From assembly GCA_013043995.1 (NCBI GenBank), contig JABEVL010000288.1:1-12303 (forward strand): DNA of 12,303 nucleotides. The letters run 5' to 3'. This document shows, in pieces, positions 1 through 7,679 of the stretch (position 1 is its first letter; each line of letters opens with the position of its first letter). The notes beneath the pieces were generated by a model that saw nothing but the letters and a program-made list of their open reading frames with translations, ran no database searches and was not told the origin of the DNA. The translations under genes and the position numbers were made by a program. This DNA is from Spirochaetales bacterium. Lineage in GTDB: Bacteria; Spirochaetota; Spirochaetia; JABEVK01.

Positions 1-506
1 ACATCGGTTATGTGCCTCAAAAGGCCCTGCTTTTTTCAGATTCCGTGGCTGAAAATCTCCGTTACGGCGACCCGGAAGCCGACCCTGAAAAGCTGGCTCA
101 AGCACTCCTGACCGCCCAGGCCGCAGATTTTGTCGGCGAACTTCCTGAAGGGATGGAAACCCCCCTTTCAAAAGGGGGAAACACGCTCTCGGGGGGCCAG
201 AAACAACGTCTTTGCATCGCCCGGGCCCTGGTGCGAAAACCGTTGATCTACCTGTTTGACGACGCCTTTTCCGCGCTTGATTTTAAAACTGACACGGCGT
301 TACGCCAGGCTCTGGCGCCCCAAACGGCCCGGGCAGTTGTTTTGGTTGTCGCCCAGCGCATCAGTTCCATCCAGGATGCTGACCGGATCGTCGTTCTCGA
401 CGAGGGCCGGGTCGCGGGCATCGGACGCCACGAAGAACTTTTGCAAACCTGTGCGGTCTACCGTGAAATTGTGGCCTCTCAGGCTGCCCCAGGAGAAATT
501 TTGTGA
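1..506 (+). CDS. ABC exporter half-transporter, ATP-binding end (partial, 5' end outside window)
   Basis: This is the last part of the nucleotide-binding domain of an ABC exporter; the reading frame is open from base 3 and the membrane domain lies upstream of the window. It begins just before the Q-loop (VPQ, Gln codon 18-20), followed by a perfect signature motif LSGGQKQR (codons 186-209) and a Walker B ending in LFDDAFSALD. The residue after the Walker B Asp is Asp (codon 261-263) where the catalytic Glu is expected, and the switch His is Gln (AQR, codon 354-356). These two changes are the hallmark of the degenerate-site subunit of heterodimeric exporters of the TM287/288 or BmrCD type. Its stop overlaps the start of the next gene in GTGA, so the two are translationally coupled. 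The exported substrate cannot be told from the sequence. Confidence 0.95.
   Translation, partial: IGYVPQKALLFSDSVAENLRYGDPEADPEKLAQALLTAQAADFVGELPEGMETPLSKGGNTLSGGQKQRLCIARALVRKPLIYLFDDAFSALDFKTDTALRQALAPQTARAVVLVVAQRISSIQDADRIVVLDEGRVAGIGRHEELLQTCAVYREIVASQAAPGEIL
161..178. repeat. Intragenic inverted repeat CCCCCTTT/AAAGGGGG
   Basis: CCCCCTTT at 161-168 and AAAGGGGG at 171-178 are exact inverted copies separated by two bases, so they can form a tight stem with a small loop in the mRNA. It lies just upstream of the ABC signature motif, and another G-run follows at about 190. There is no T-tract, so it does not look like a terminator. It may simply be a by-product of codon choice. Confidence 0.5.
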
Positions 507-2383
507 GTTCCCATCCCGATCGTTCAGAGCCGCCGCAGCAAGCAAGAGGAGGGTTTGGGGGACGGGGGCCCGGTGGAGGTTTCGGACAACCCGTTGAAAA
601 AGCTCAGGACCCCCGGGGGGCCTTGAGGCGCCTTTGGGCCACCCTGGCGCCTTACCGTTCCGCTTTGCTCCTTGTTCTTTTGCTGACGCTCCTGGGAACC
701 TTGTTCTCGGTGATGGGGCCCAAGATTCTCGGAGAGGCGACGACCCACATCGTGACGGGCATTCAGTCGCAAGGAAAGCCGGGCGGCGGGGTGGACTTTG
801 GCTTTCTGGCGCACCTTTTGGCTTTTTTGGCGGGCCTTTACCTGGTGAGTTCTGCTTTCACGTGGCTGCAGCAGGTCGTCATGGCCGACATCACCCGTAA
901 GACTGTCTACAGGTTGCGTCAGGAGGTTGAAGCGAAACTGGCCCGCCTGCCGCTCTCGTTCTACGATTCGCACAGTCATGGCGACGTTCTCAGCCGTGTG
1001 ACCAACGACATCGACAACATCAGTTCCACGCTTCAGCAAGCATTGACGCAACTCCTTTCGTCGCTCATCACGCTGACTGGAAGCCTGGTGCTCATGCTCA
1101 CGATCAACGTCTGGATGACTTTGATCGCGCTTTTAACCCTGCCGTTGATGGTGTTCACGACGCGAGCGGTCGCCTCGCGTTCAAAAAAGAACTTTGCCGA
1201 ACAGCAAAAAGCTCTGGGAGAACTGAGCGGACACGTCGAGGAGATGTACTCGGGGCACAGGATCATCAAGGCCTACGGCCGCGAAAAGGTTGCGATCGAA
1301 AGGTTTGAGGCGATCAATTCGAGGCTTTACGCCTCGGGTTGGCGGGCACAGTTTATTTCGGGTTTGATCATGCCCCTGATGGGGTTCCTCAACAACCTCG
1401 GCTACGTTGCGGTGTGCGTGGCAGGAGGTTTTCTGGCGGCTGCCCGCGCCGTGACCATCGGCGATATCCAGGCCTTTGTGCAGTACCTGCGTCAGTTCAG
1501 CATGCCGATCGTCCAGACCGCCAACATCATCAACGTTTTCCAGTCGAGCCTGGCCTCGGCCGAGCGGGTCTTTGCGCTTTTAGACGAAGCTGAAGAAACC
1601 CCCGACAGGGTCGATGCAAACGCGGCAATGCAGAACGGCGAGGGCCGCCTTGTTTTTGAGAACGTCAGTTTCGGGTACACTCCGGGGGTCCCTGTGATCA
1701 CCGGGTTGAACCTGGGCGTTCAGCCCGGTCACATTGTCGCGATCGTCGGACCTACGGGCGCGGGTAAAACGACTCTCGTCAATTTGCTGATGAGGTTTTA
1801 TGAGATTGGCGGGGGAAGCATTAAGATCGACGGCGTGGACACCCGTCACCTGCGGCGGGAGGAGCTCCGTTCTCGATTTGGCATGGTTTTACAGGACACC
1901 TGGCTCTTTCAGGGAACGATCAAGGAGAATATCGCCTTCGGAAAGGAAGGGGCCAGCGACGCAGAGATCCTCGAAGCCATGCGGGCGGCTCACGTCGATC
2001 ATTTCGTCCGCACTTTGCCTGAAGGCTGGAACACGGTCCTGAATGAGGACGTCAGCAACATCTCGCAAGGACAGAAACAACTTTTGACCATCGCCCGGGC
2101 GCTCTTGGCCGATCCCGACTTTTTGATTCTGGACGAGGCGACGTCGAACGTTGACACCCGGACAGAACGCTACATTCAGAACGCGATGCTCGCCCTGATG
2201 CACACCCGGACGAGCTTCGTCATCGCGCACAGACTTTCGACGATCTGCGACGCTGACCTGATCCTGGTACTGGAAAAGGGCAACGTCGTTGAACAGGGAA
2301 CCCATGCCGAACTGTTAAAAAAGAACGGGGCCTACGCCGAACTCTACAGAAGCCAGTTCCAAGGCGCGGCCGCCGTCCCTTAA
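503..2383 (+). CDS. ABC exporter half-transporter, membrane domain plus ATPase (catalytic-site subunit)
   Basis: A complete 626-residue half-transporter with GTG start overlapping the previous stop by 4 bases. Residues 16-30 are a glycine-rich N-terminal tail; about 45-340 form a six-helix exporter membrane domain, including the typical coupling-helix region FYDSHSHGDVLSRVTNDID (153-171). The ATPase domain (about 383-626) has Walker A GPTGAGKTT (416-424), Q-loop Gln464, signature NISQGQKQ (519-526), Walker B FLILDE with catalytic Glu545, and switch His576. Its own Walker A/B/His are intact but its signature has Gln for Gly (ISQGQ rather than LSGGQ), exactly complementing the degenerate upstream partner. 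Together they should be a heterodimeric inner-membrane exporter of the multidrug or lipid type; the substrate is unknown. The gene ends tail to tail with the DOMON gene, the two stops sharing TTAA. Confidence 0.96.
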   Translation: MSSHPDRSEPPQQARGGFGGRGPGGGFGQPVEKAQDPRGALRRLWATLAPYRSALLLVLLLTLLGTLFSVMGPKILGEATTHIVTGIQSQGKPGGGVDFGFLAHLLAFLAGLYLVSSAFTWLQQVVMADITRKTVYRLRQEVEAKLARLPLSFYDSHSHGDVLSRVTNDIDNISSTLQQALTQLLSSLITLTGSLVLMLTINVWMTLIALLTLPLMVFTTRAVASRSKKNFAEQQKALGELSGHVEEMYSGHRIIKAYGREKVAIERFEAINSRLYASGWRAQFISGLIMPLMGFLNNLGYVAVCVAGGFLAAARAVTIGDIQAFVQYLRQFSMPIVQTANIINVFQSSLASAERVFALLDEAEETPDRVDANAAMQNGEGRLVFENVSFGYTPGVPVITGLNLGVQPGHIVAIVGPTGAGKTTLVNLLMRFYEIGGGSIKIDGVDTRHLRREELRSRFGMVLQDTWLFQGTIKENIAFGKEGASDAEILEAMRAAHVDHFVRTLPEGWNTVLNEDVSNISQGQKQLLTIARALLADPDFLILDEATSNVDTRTERYIQNAMLALMHTRTSFVIAHRLSTICDADLILVLEKGNVVEQGTHAELLKKNGAYAELYRSQFQGAAAVP

Positions 2384-3315
2384 AAGGTGATCATCAGTCC
2401 TGTGCGTCCATCGGGGCCGTGGTAGCTGGTAAAGTCCTGAGCGTCGGGGTCGCCGTGTGCCAAGATCAGACCGATTTTATCCCCCGGTGTCAAAACGATG
2501 TCGTGGGGATTTCCTGTGTTGAGGGGCATGGTCCAGGTGAGGGTCGTCGTGCCGTTTTCGACCTTGCCTGTCACGTTGGTCAGAGTCTGTTTGCCGCCGT
2601 TTTGCTGCTCGGGCGAATGGCTGTGCCCCACGGCGTGGTCTTCTTCCACCATCGCTTTGCCCTTGTCGACGTAACCGATGACGATGTCAGCGCCGTCCAT
2701 CACGGGTTGCTTATTGAAGCCGACGGCAACCCAGCCCGTCGTCGGGTAGCTGAGGCGCATATCGACCAGGGGGCCGTTGACCTTCCAAGCGAAGGTAAAC
2801 TTGTCGGTCGTGATCGTCTTGAAGCCGTCATTTGCCGGAGGGGCAACCGTAGCGACGGCGGGTGCTGAGGACCCCGACTTGCCCATGAGAGCAATGTCCC
2901 CTCCAAAGTAGCCGATGACCGAAACGACGATGGCACCAGCAAGGTAAAGTGTCAGGTGGAACTTGGATTCCGGCTGGATTTTCTTGTACAGCAGGATATT
3001 GCCCAAGAGGATGAGGAACAAAATCCCCGCGCCGATGAGCTTGACGACGATCGCGTCGTGGGGCAAGTTGGAAGAGGCTCCGTAGAAGTGGATCCAGTCC
3101 AGGATGCCGACCAAAACCGCAGGGAACCACATCACAAAGCCAAACACGTTGAGTTGCCGAGCTGTTTTGTAGAAAGTGGGTTTCTTGAACCACAGGGCGA
3201 TCAAAGCAAAGATCGGCGCGGCGATGACCGGGCCGATGACCATGGGAACAATGATTTCGTGCAAAGGGTGATCGAAGCCGAACATCCCGAGAAAATAGTA
3301 GAGCGCATTCGCCAT
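2380..3315 (-). CDS. DUF2231-like membrane domain fused to a DOMON (heme-binding) domain
   Basis: The protein is 311 residues from the ATG at 3315, which has GGAGG five bases upstream; an in-frame TTG at 3327 lies in that ribosome binding site and is rejected. Residues 12-140 form a four-helix membrane domain (about 24-44, 57-77, 93-110, 123-140) opening with FDHPLHEIIVP, the style of DUF2231. A Gly/Ser/Pro/Ala linker (145-164) leads to a DOMON domain (about 165-311) with the characteristic GWVAVGFN (194-201) and MDGADIVIGYV (206-216). In known heme-binding DOMON domains a Met and a His are the axial heme b ligands; Met206 and His287 or His299 are the candidates here. It is inferred to be a membrane-anchored redox protein with the DOMON domain outside the cytoplasm. 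It overlaps the ABC gene stop by 4 bases and is the last gene of the long minus-strand run. Confidence 0.85.
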   Translation of the reverse strand: MANALYYFLGMFGFDHPLHEIIVPMVIGPVIAAPIFALIALWFKKPTFYKTARQLNVFGFVMWFPAVLVGILDWIHFYGASSNLPHDAIVVKLIGAGILFLILLGNILLYKKIQPESKFHLTLYLAGAIVVSVIGYFGGDIALMGKSGSSAPAVATVAPPANDGFKTITTDKFTFAWKVNGPLVDMRLSYPTTGWVAVGFNKQPVMDGADIVIGYVDKGKAMVEEDHAVGHSHSPEQQNGGKQTLTNVTGKVENGTTTLTWTMPLNTGNPHDIVLTPGDKIGLILAHGDPDAQDFTSYHGPDGRTGLMITF

Positions 3316-3343
3316 CTGAACCTCCAAAATTAAAACCTTCTAA

Positions 3344-3372
3344 ACTATATTCATTTACTCGTCAATAAGCAA
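3344..3372 (-). promoter_or_regulatory. Candidate sigma70-type promoter for the DUF2231-DOMON gene
   Basis: On the minus strand a TATAGT hexamer (complement of 3344-3349, five of six matches to TATAAT) lies 17 bases from TTGCTT (complement of 3367-3372, a poor -35). A better -35-like TTGACG (complement of 3360-3365) overlaps the spacer but would need a weaker -10 (TAGAAG) at 17 bases. Either gives a leader of roughly 10-25 bases before the ATG at 3315. The gap here is AT-rich compared with the surrounding genes, which supports a promoter. Confidence 0.45.
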
Positions 3373-3382
3373 GAACAGTTCT
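3372..3382. promoter_or_regulatory. Short palindrome AGAACAGTTCT, possible operator
   Basis: An exact 5+1+5 palindrome sits immediately upstream of the -35 region of the DUF2231-DOMON gene, in the gap between that gene and the histidine kinase stop. Its position suits a regulator-binding site, but at 11 bases it could occur by chance. Confidence 0.25.
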
Positions 3383-3403
3383 AAAAGCGGGGATGAAAGC
3401 TCC

Positions 3404-4831
3404 CTATGAGGTGGGATCCTCGGGAAACAACGGAAGGCTGAGTTCAAAACAGCAACCGCCTTCCAGAAGGTTGGCGGCGGTCAAAGTCCCCTTGTGTTCC
3501 TGGACGATTCTTTGGGCTACGGCAAGGCCCAGGCCCGTGCCCTGAGCCTTTGTTGTGAAAAACGGGTCGAAGATTTTTTGGAAATTTTCGGCAGGTATCC
3601 CCGGACCCTGATCCTTTACCCGAACGACGAGACGCCGCAGGGAGGAAGTGGCCTCCCCTGAGGCCGCTAGCCTTGCCGAAACTTCCACGCAACCGGCGTT
3701 ATCATTGGCCTGCCGCGCGTTGATCAGAAGGTTGCTGAAAACTTGAAGGAGCTTGCTTTCGTCGGCCATCAACCTGGGGAGGTGGGGTTCGATGTCCAAG
3801 CGCACTTCGACCTTCGACCCTGTGAACGCCAGGTCGCAGCTTTCCTCAAGGAGTTTCCCCAGATCCAGAGGGCGTTTGTCCGCCTGGCCCGCCTTGGCAA
3901 AGCTCAATAGCTGGTGGGTCAGATCGCTTGCTCGCGAAACAGCGCTCATCGCCACGGCCAAGTGAGCCTCGACGTGGGCGGGGTCCTGATGGTTCAGGCG
4001 AGCCAGATCGATGGAACCCAAAATCGCCGAAAGAAGGTTGTTGAAATCATGGGCAATCCCTCCCGCCATGACGCCGATGGACTCGAGCCTTTGGGCCTTG
4101 GCGAGGGCAATTTCAGATTGGCGCAGGAGGGTGATGTCGCGTGTGACGCTCAGCAGGAGGGGCCGTCCGCCCAGTTTGATGATTTTTGCTGAAATCAGCC
4201 CCAGGATGGGATTTTTGTCCTTGCGGACAAACCAGGCCTCAAAGTTTGAAACTTCGCCTGCCTTCTGAATCGTTTCGATGTAACGTTGGCGTTCTTCTGG
4301 TTTGGACCACAGGTCAACGGGAGAAATTTTATGGGAAAGAACCTCGTCCCTGGAAAATCCTGTGGCTCGGATAAAGCCTTCATTGACCTCGACAAAACGG
4401 CCGTCGAAGGTGGTGATGTTGATGGCGTCAGGGTTGGTGTAGAACGCGGAACGGAAGAGGTTTTGGGCTTCGTGGCGCTCTGAAACGTCCCTGCAGGTGA
4501 CGAGAAAGCCTTCCCGGTCTTCAAAAGGATCTTTGAGAGGACGCCTGATGAACTCAAGATACTCGACGTGCCCGTCGCTGGCGTACCGGGTTTCGCGTTC
4601 GCCCGAAGAGTCAGAAACAGACAAACCGAGAAAGGTCTGGACCTCGGCGCCCGCCATTTCGCTTTCCGGGTGCCCGCAGAGGTTTTCAAAACGACTGTTG
4701 CACGCCAAAAGACGGCCCTGAAGGTCCTCCAGCCAGGCCGCGTCGGGCAGGGCTTCCAGAAGACTGCGCGTCCAAAGCTGATGAGTCCGGGAAAGTTCTT
4801 CAGGGGGGACTCCCCTAAAATTCTCTTTCAT
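3404..4831 (-). CDS. Soluble PAS-PAS sensor histidine kinase (orphan)
   Basis: A 475-residue kinase with no membrane segment or signal peptide, so it should sense a cytoplasmic cue. Residues about 22-118 and 121-235 are two PAS/PAC domains, each ending in a PAC-type segment (CRDVSERHEAQ; VTRDITLLRQSE). The dimerisation/phosphotransfer domain carries MAGGIAHDFNNLLSAILG with the phosphoacceptor His261. The ATPase domain has an N-box around Asn371 (NLLINARQAND), DQGPGIP (407-413), FDPFFTTK (421-428) and GTGLGLA (431-437). The GGIAHDFNNLL style is that of NtrB-like and hybrid kinases, but there is no receiver domain and no response-regulator gene in the window. A purine-rich GAGAGG lies close upstream of the ATG. 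It is 98 bases downstream of ctaB on the same strand, so regulation of respiration is possible but unproven. Confidence 0.95.
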   Translation of the reverse strand: MKENFRGVPPEELSRTHQLWTRSLLEALPDAAWLEDLQGRLLACNSRFENLCGHPESEMAGAEVQTFLGLSVSDSSGERETRYASDGHVEYLEFIRRPLKDPFEDREGFLVTCRDVSERHEAQNLFRSAFYTNPDAINITTFDGRFVEVNEGFIRATGFSRDEVLSHKISPVDLWSKPEERQRYIETIQKAGEVSNFEAWFVRKDKNPILGLISAKIIKLGGRPLLLSVTRDITLLRQSEIALAKAQRLESIGVMAGGIAHDFNNLLSAILGSIDLARLNHQDPAHVEAHLAVAMSAVSRASDLTHQLLSFAKAGQADKRPLDLGKLLEESCDLAFTGSKVEVRLDIEPHLPRLMADESKLLQVFSNLLINARQANDNAGCVEVSARLAASGEATSSLRRLVVRVKDQGPGIPAENFQKIFDPFFTTKAQGTGLGLAVAQRIVQEHKGTLTAANLLEGGCCFELSLPLFPEDPTS

Positions 4832-4929
4832 GCGCCTCTCGCCTTCCTAATTTCGACGTTCCAAGGCAAACCGTCAATTCTATCAGGAAAATAAATGTGA
4901 TCCTTCGGAAAGGCCAGGGCCCTGCGCGA

Positions 4930-5826
4930 CTAAAAACGAAAGATCAACAGGAGCAGCAAAAGGGGAAGGTAGAGGACCGAGGCTCTTAAAAGATCGCGGG
5001 CGTGCTTTTTCTTTTTCGTCACGACGGCGCGTAGCCCCAGACCTAAAAAACCCAGACCCAGAATCGTGGCCCCCACGCCGTAAAACAGGCCAGCCAGCCC
5101 TGTAACGAGGGGGGCCCAGCTGACCAGGAGCAGGGCGAGGCTGGCGGTGCAAACCTGAAATGCTGTCCATTTTCCGCTGGGGTCGAGTACGGGTAAAACC
5201 TGGACCCTGGCCTTGGCGTAGTCGTCCTTGTAGATCATCTCGATCGACAGAAAGTGCGGGAACTGCCAAAGAAACAGGATCAGAAAAAGAATCAGGGCAT
5301 CGGGGTCGAGACGCCCCGTGGCGGCCAGCCAGCCGGCCAGGGGCGGAGTGGCTCCGGGCAGGGCTCCCAGAGCCGTGTGAAAGGGCGTTTTGTACTTGAG
5401 GGGCGTGTAGACCAAAAGGTAGCCGACGGCCGTCAGAAAAGCGACGAGTCCCATCTGCCAGTTGACGCTCCAGGTGCTGTAAGCGATACCGCCTCCGCTG
5501 AAAATCAACCCCAGGATCAGGGCCGGGCTCGAGGAAACAACTCCCGAAGGGAGGGGGCGGGCCCTGGTTCTGACCATCAGGGCGTCGCGGTCGCGTTCGA
5601 TCCAGTGGTTGAGGATAAAGATGCCTGCGGACAAGAGTCCGACGCTGAGCAGGGTGTTGAGTAAGCCCTGCCAGCCGCTTCCCTTGGAAGAAAACCCCCC
5701 GGCCACCACAAAGGCGCAGACCGCAACGACGACCAGAAGGGCCGTGATTCGGGGCTTGGCCATTTCAAAGTAGGCTTCCAGAGTGCGGCGAAAACTCGGA
5801 ACGGGGATCTCAAGGTCTTTATACAT
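4930..5826 (-). CDS. ctaB: Protoheme IX farnesyltransferase (heme O synthase)
   Basis: This 298-residue integral membrane prenyltransferase of the UbiA family transfers a farnesyl group to heme B, giving heme O, which CtaA normally converts to heme A for cytochrome aa3. The first substrate/Mg-binding motif is NHWIERDRDALMVRTRARPL (73-92), matching the family pattern NxxxDRDxDxxMxRTxxRPL with Glu for the first Asp. Also typical are AKPRITALL (23-31), LKYKTPFHTALGALPGATPP (143-162), QFPHFL (188-193) and DDYAKARVQVLPV (201-213). About eight or nine helices are visible. An AAGGA six bases before the ATG fixes the start. It lies 36 bases downstream of the dehydrogenase gene and belongs with the cox operon, whose enzyme uses its product. 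No ctaA is in the window. Confidence 0.96.
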   Translation of the reverse strand: MYKDLEIPVPSFRRTLEAYFEMAKPRITALLVVVAVCAFVVAGGFSSKGSGWQGLLNTLLSVGLLSAGIFILNHWIERDRDALMVRTRARPLPSGVVSSSPALILGLIFSGGGIAYSTWSVNWQMGLVAFLTAVGYLLVYTPLKYKTPFHTALGALPGATPPLAGWLAATGRLDPDALILFLILFLWQFPHFLSIEMIYKDDYAKARVQVLPVLDPSGKWTAFQVCTASLALLLVSWAPLVTGLAGLFYGVGATILGLGFLGLGLRAVVTKKKKHARDLLRASVLYLPLLLLLLIFRF

Positions 5827-5862
5827 GGTTTCCTTTCGGGGGCTTTCCCCGGTCTCGGCGGT

Positions 5863-6774
5863 TTATCGCTGCGATAATGCGGCGAGGATCCTTTGGCTTT
5901 CGGGGGTGATCCACTCTTCAAGAGTCAGCCTTAAAAAAAGCTGGCCGCGGGAGCGGTCACCGACGCTCGAAAAAGCCGGTAACCTCAAACCGCCCGGCAG
6001 GGCGTACAGCCCGGGCCTGCGGTCGTTTCGATCCAAGGCCAAGGCCGCCGCTTGCCTGCCTGCCCACGAAAGCGGCAACCGGTTTTGAACCCAGTGTACC
6101 GCAGGAAAGAGCCAACGCCCGTACCATGGAAAGTACGTGGCATCCATGGCCTGGGTCAAGGGCGTTTTGGCCAAACCCGGGTCGGCAAACTGGATCACGA
6201 CGCCTTCTCTGGCCCAGCGCTGGCACAAAGCTCGCCCGGCAAGCAGTGAAATCAGCTTGGCCCGTCCGTAAACGTTCATGCCTGAGTCCCAACGCTGCTG
6301 AAGCCAGTCCTTCGGCCCCACGCGCACCAAAAGGTGATAGCCCGTGCTCAGGTGAATGACCTTTCCTGACGAACTATGCAAAAGTTGAAAGAGCGCTTCA
6401 GACAAAAGAAAAGGGTGAACATGGTTGACGGCCAGAATTTTTTCGAGTCCATCCGCCGTTGTTTCGCGGCGGTTCCAAACCCCACCCACGTTGTTGACCA
6501 GAACGTCGAGCCTGCTGTGGGTCTCAAGGACGATTTTTGCCAGTTCCAGGGTGCCTTTTTGGTCAGAGAGGTCGGCCTGGACGAAGCGAACGGGGTGCCC
6601 CAGACAGGAAAGTTCCCGCGAAGCGGCGATTCCCCGCGCGGCGTCGCGCCCGGTCACGGTCAGCCTGGCTCCGCAGGAAACTAGAGTTCGGGCGATCTGG
6701 AAACCAATGCCCCCCGTTCCGCCCGTGACCAGAATTGTTGGGGCTTCAAGGTTCTGGTCTTTTTTTTCATCCAC
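5863..6774 (-). CDS. Short-chain dehydrogenase/reductase, retinol-dehydrogenase-like
   Basis: A soluble NAD(P)-dependent oxidoreductase of the classical SDR fold, 303 residues from a GTG at 6774 preceded by GGAGGGGG; an upstream in-frame TTG at 6837 would extend it by 21 residues but has no ribosome binding site. Visible motifs are the nucleotide-binding TGGTGGIG (17-24), the adenine-contact Asp68, NNVGG (94-98), and the catalytic set Asn117, Ser143, Tyr169 and Lys173 (YGRAK). The sequence DPGLAKT (198-204) and the long C-terminal part resemble the retinol-dehydrogenase/protochlorophyllide-reductase-like branch; the substrate cannot be deduced. It sits between ctaE and ctaB (gaps of 65 and 36 bases), so it is probably co-transcribed with the oxidase genes. 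A run of eight A occupies codons 3-5. An SDR is not a usual member of a cox operon. Confidence 0.92.
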   Translation of the reverse strand: MDEKKDQNLEAPTILVTGGTGGIGFQIARTLVSCGARLTVTGRDAARGIAASRELSCLGHPVRFVQADLSDQKGTLELAKIVLETHSRLDVLVNNVGGVWNRRETTADGLEKILAVNHVHPFLLSEALFQLLHSSSGKVIHLSTGYHLLVRVGPKDWLQQRWDSGMNVYGRAKLISLLAGRALCQRWAREGVVIQFADPGLAKTPLTQAMDATYFPWYGRWLFPAVHWVQNRLPLSWAGRQAAALALDRNDRRPGLYALPGGLRLPAFSSVGDRSRGQLFLRLTLEEWITPESQRILAALSQR

Positions 6775-6839
6775 TTTCGTTCCCCCTCCCTGCCCATTCT
6801 CGGCCCTGCAGGCTGAAAGGGCAACCTTGGGGGGCAAAC

Positions 6840-7679
6840 TCAGATCAGCCGGAGGTACAAAACGGCCACCAGGAAGATCCAGATGACGTCGACAAAGTGC
6901 CAGTAAATACCGATCACCGTGACCGCCATGTGCCGTTTGGCCGAAAACTGACCTGCGAACGAGCCTCCCAAAAGATAAGACAACAGGATGACACCCGCCG
7001 TGACGTGCAATCCGTGAAGACTCGTCAGGCTAAAAAAAGTCGCTCCGTAGGTTCCCGACTGGAGGGTGAAGTGGTCTTTGGTGACAAAGTTCACAAACTC
7101 GTAGACCTGGCTGGCCAAAAACATGACACCCAGAAGGACGGTGATCCCCAGGAGGACTTGAAAAACGGCAATTTTGCCTTTTTTCAGGTAAGCCTCGCCG
7201 ATTTGGAGGGTGATCGAGCTCGTCAAAAGAAAAAAGGTGTTCAGCAGGGGAAAGAGTCCCCAAACCTGGACGGGTGCCGAGCCTCCTCCCGTGTAAAAGT
7301 GCATGAGGCTACCGGTTTGGATGTAATCCCAGTTCCTGAGGTAAAAGTAGCTGGCAAAGAGTCCTCCGAACAAAAAGATCTCCGAAAGGATCAAAAAGCC
7401 TGTAAACCAGGGAGCGATCCTGGGGAACTCGGGTTGGGTGAGTCCCCGGGCTTCGCTGATATCCTCGCGGCTGAGAGTCCCCAGCCAGGCGGCGACCGCG
7501 ATTCCGAAAAGGCCGAAGCCCATGACGATGAGCAACCAGCCGCCGGGGTTGCTGTAAGCGATGGGCAAGAGTCCAAAAAAGACAAGCAGCAGGCCGACTC
7601 CGGCGGTGAAGGGCCAGGGGTTGGTGTGGCCGAGTTGGGTGTGGGGAATGCCCGGTTCTTGGGCGGCGTGGTCAGCCAT
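6840..7679 (-). CDS. ctaE: Cytochrome c oxidase subunit III
   Basis: Full-length 279-residue subunit III with the seven-helix form of bacterial oxidases. Family features are LSEIFLFGGLFASYFYLR (98-115) with the conserved membrane Glu100, QVYEF (191-195), TSLHGLHVTAG (219-229) and the C-terminal YWHFVDVIWIFLVAVLYL (259-276). Subunit III binds subunit I in the inner membrane, stabilises the enzyme and supports proton uptake. The start ATG lies inside the end of ctaD (8-base overlap, ATGGCTGA), so translation is coupled. The next gene downstream is the dehydrogenase. Nothing is truncated. Confidence 0.97.
   Translation of the reverse strand: MADHAAQEPGIPHTQLGHTNPWPFTAGVGLLLVFFGLLPIAYSNPGGWLLIVMGFGLFGIAVAAWLGTLSREDISEARGLTQPEFPRIAPWFTGFLILSEIFLFGGLFASYFYLRNWDYIQTGSLMHFYTGGGSAPVQVWGLFPLLNTFFLLTSSITLQIGEAYLKKGKIAVFQVLLGITVLLGVMFLASQVYEFVNFVTKDHFTLQSGTYGATFFSLTSLHGLHVTAGVILLSYLLGGSFAGQFSAKRHMAVTVIGIYWHFVDVIWIFLVAVLYLRLI

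Noticed and set aside
524..1051. Open frame on the minus strand opposite the complete ABC gene
   Set aside because: It is antisense to the membrane domain of a clear exporter, with no recognisable domain or start signal.
4832..4929. Terminator for ctaB or promoter for the histidine kinase in the 98-base gap
   Set aside because: There is a palindrome CAGGGCCCTG at 4915-4924 and a 4-base stem CCTT/AAGG followed by a T-rich stretch, and a TTGACG without a fitting -10. None is strong enough to call.
5837..5851. Small inverted repeat CGGGG/CCCCG just upstream of ctaB
   Set aside because: A five-base stem in a short G+C-rich gap is likely to be chance.
6775..6837. TTG start giving a 21-residue extension of the dehydrogenase
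   Set aside because: No ribosome binding site precedes it, and the GTG at 6774 has GGAGGGGG at good distance.
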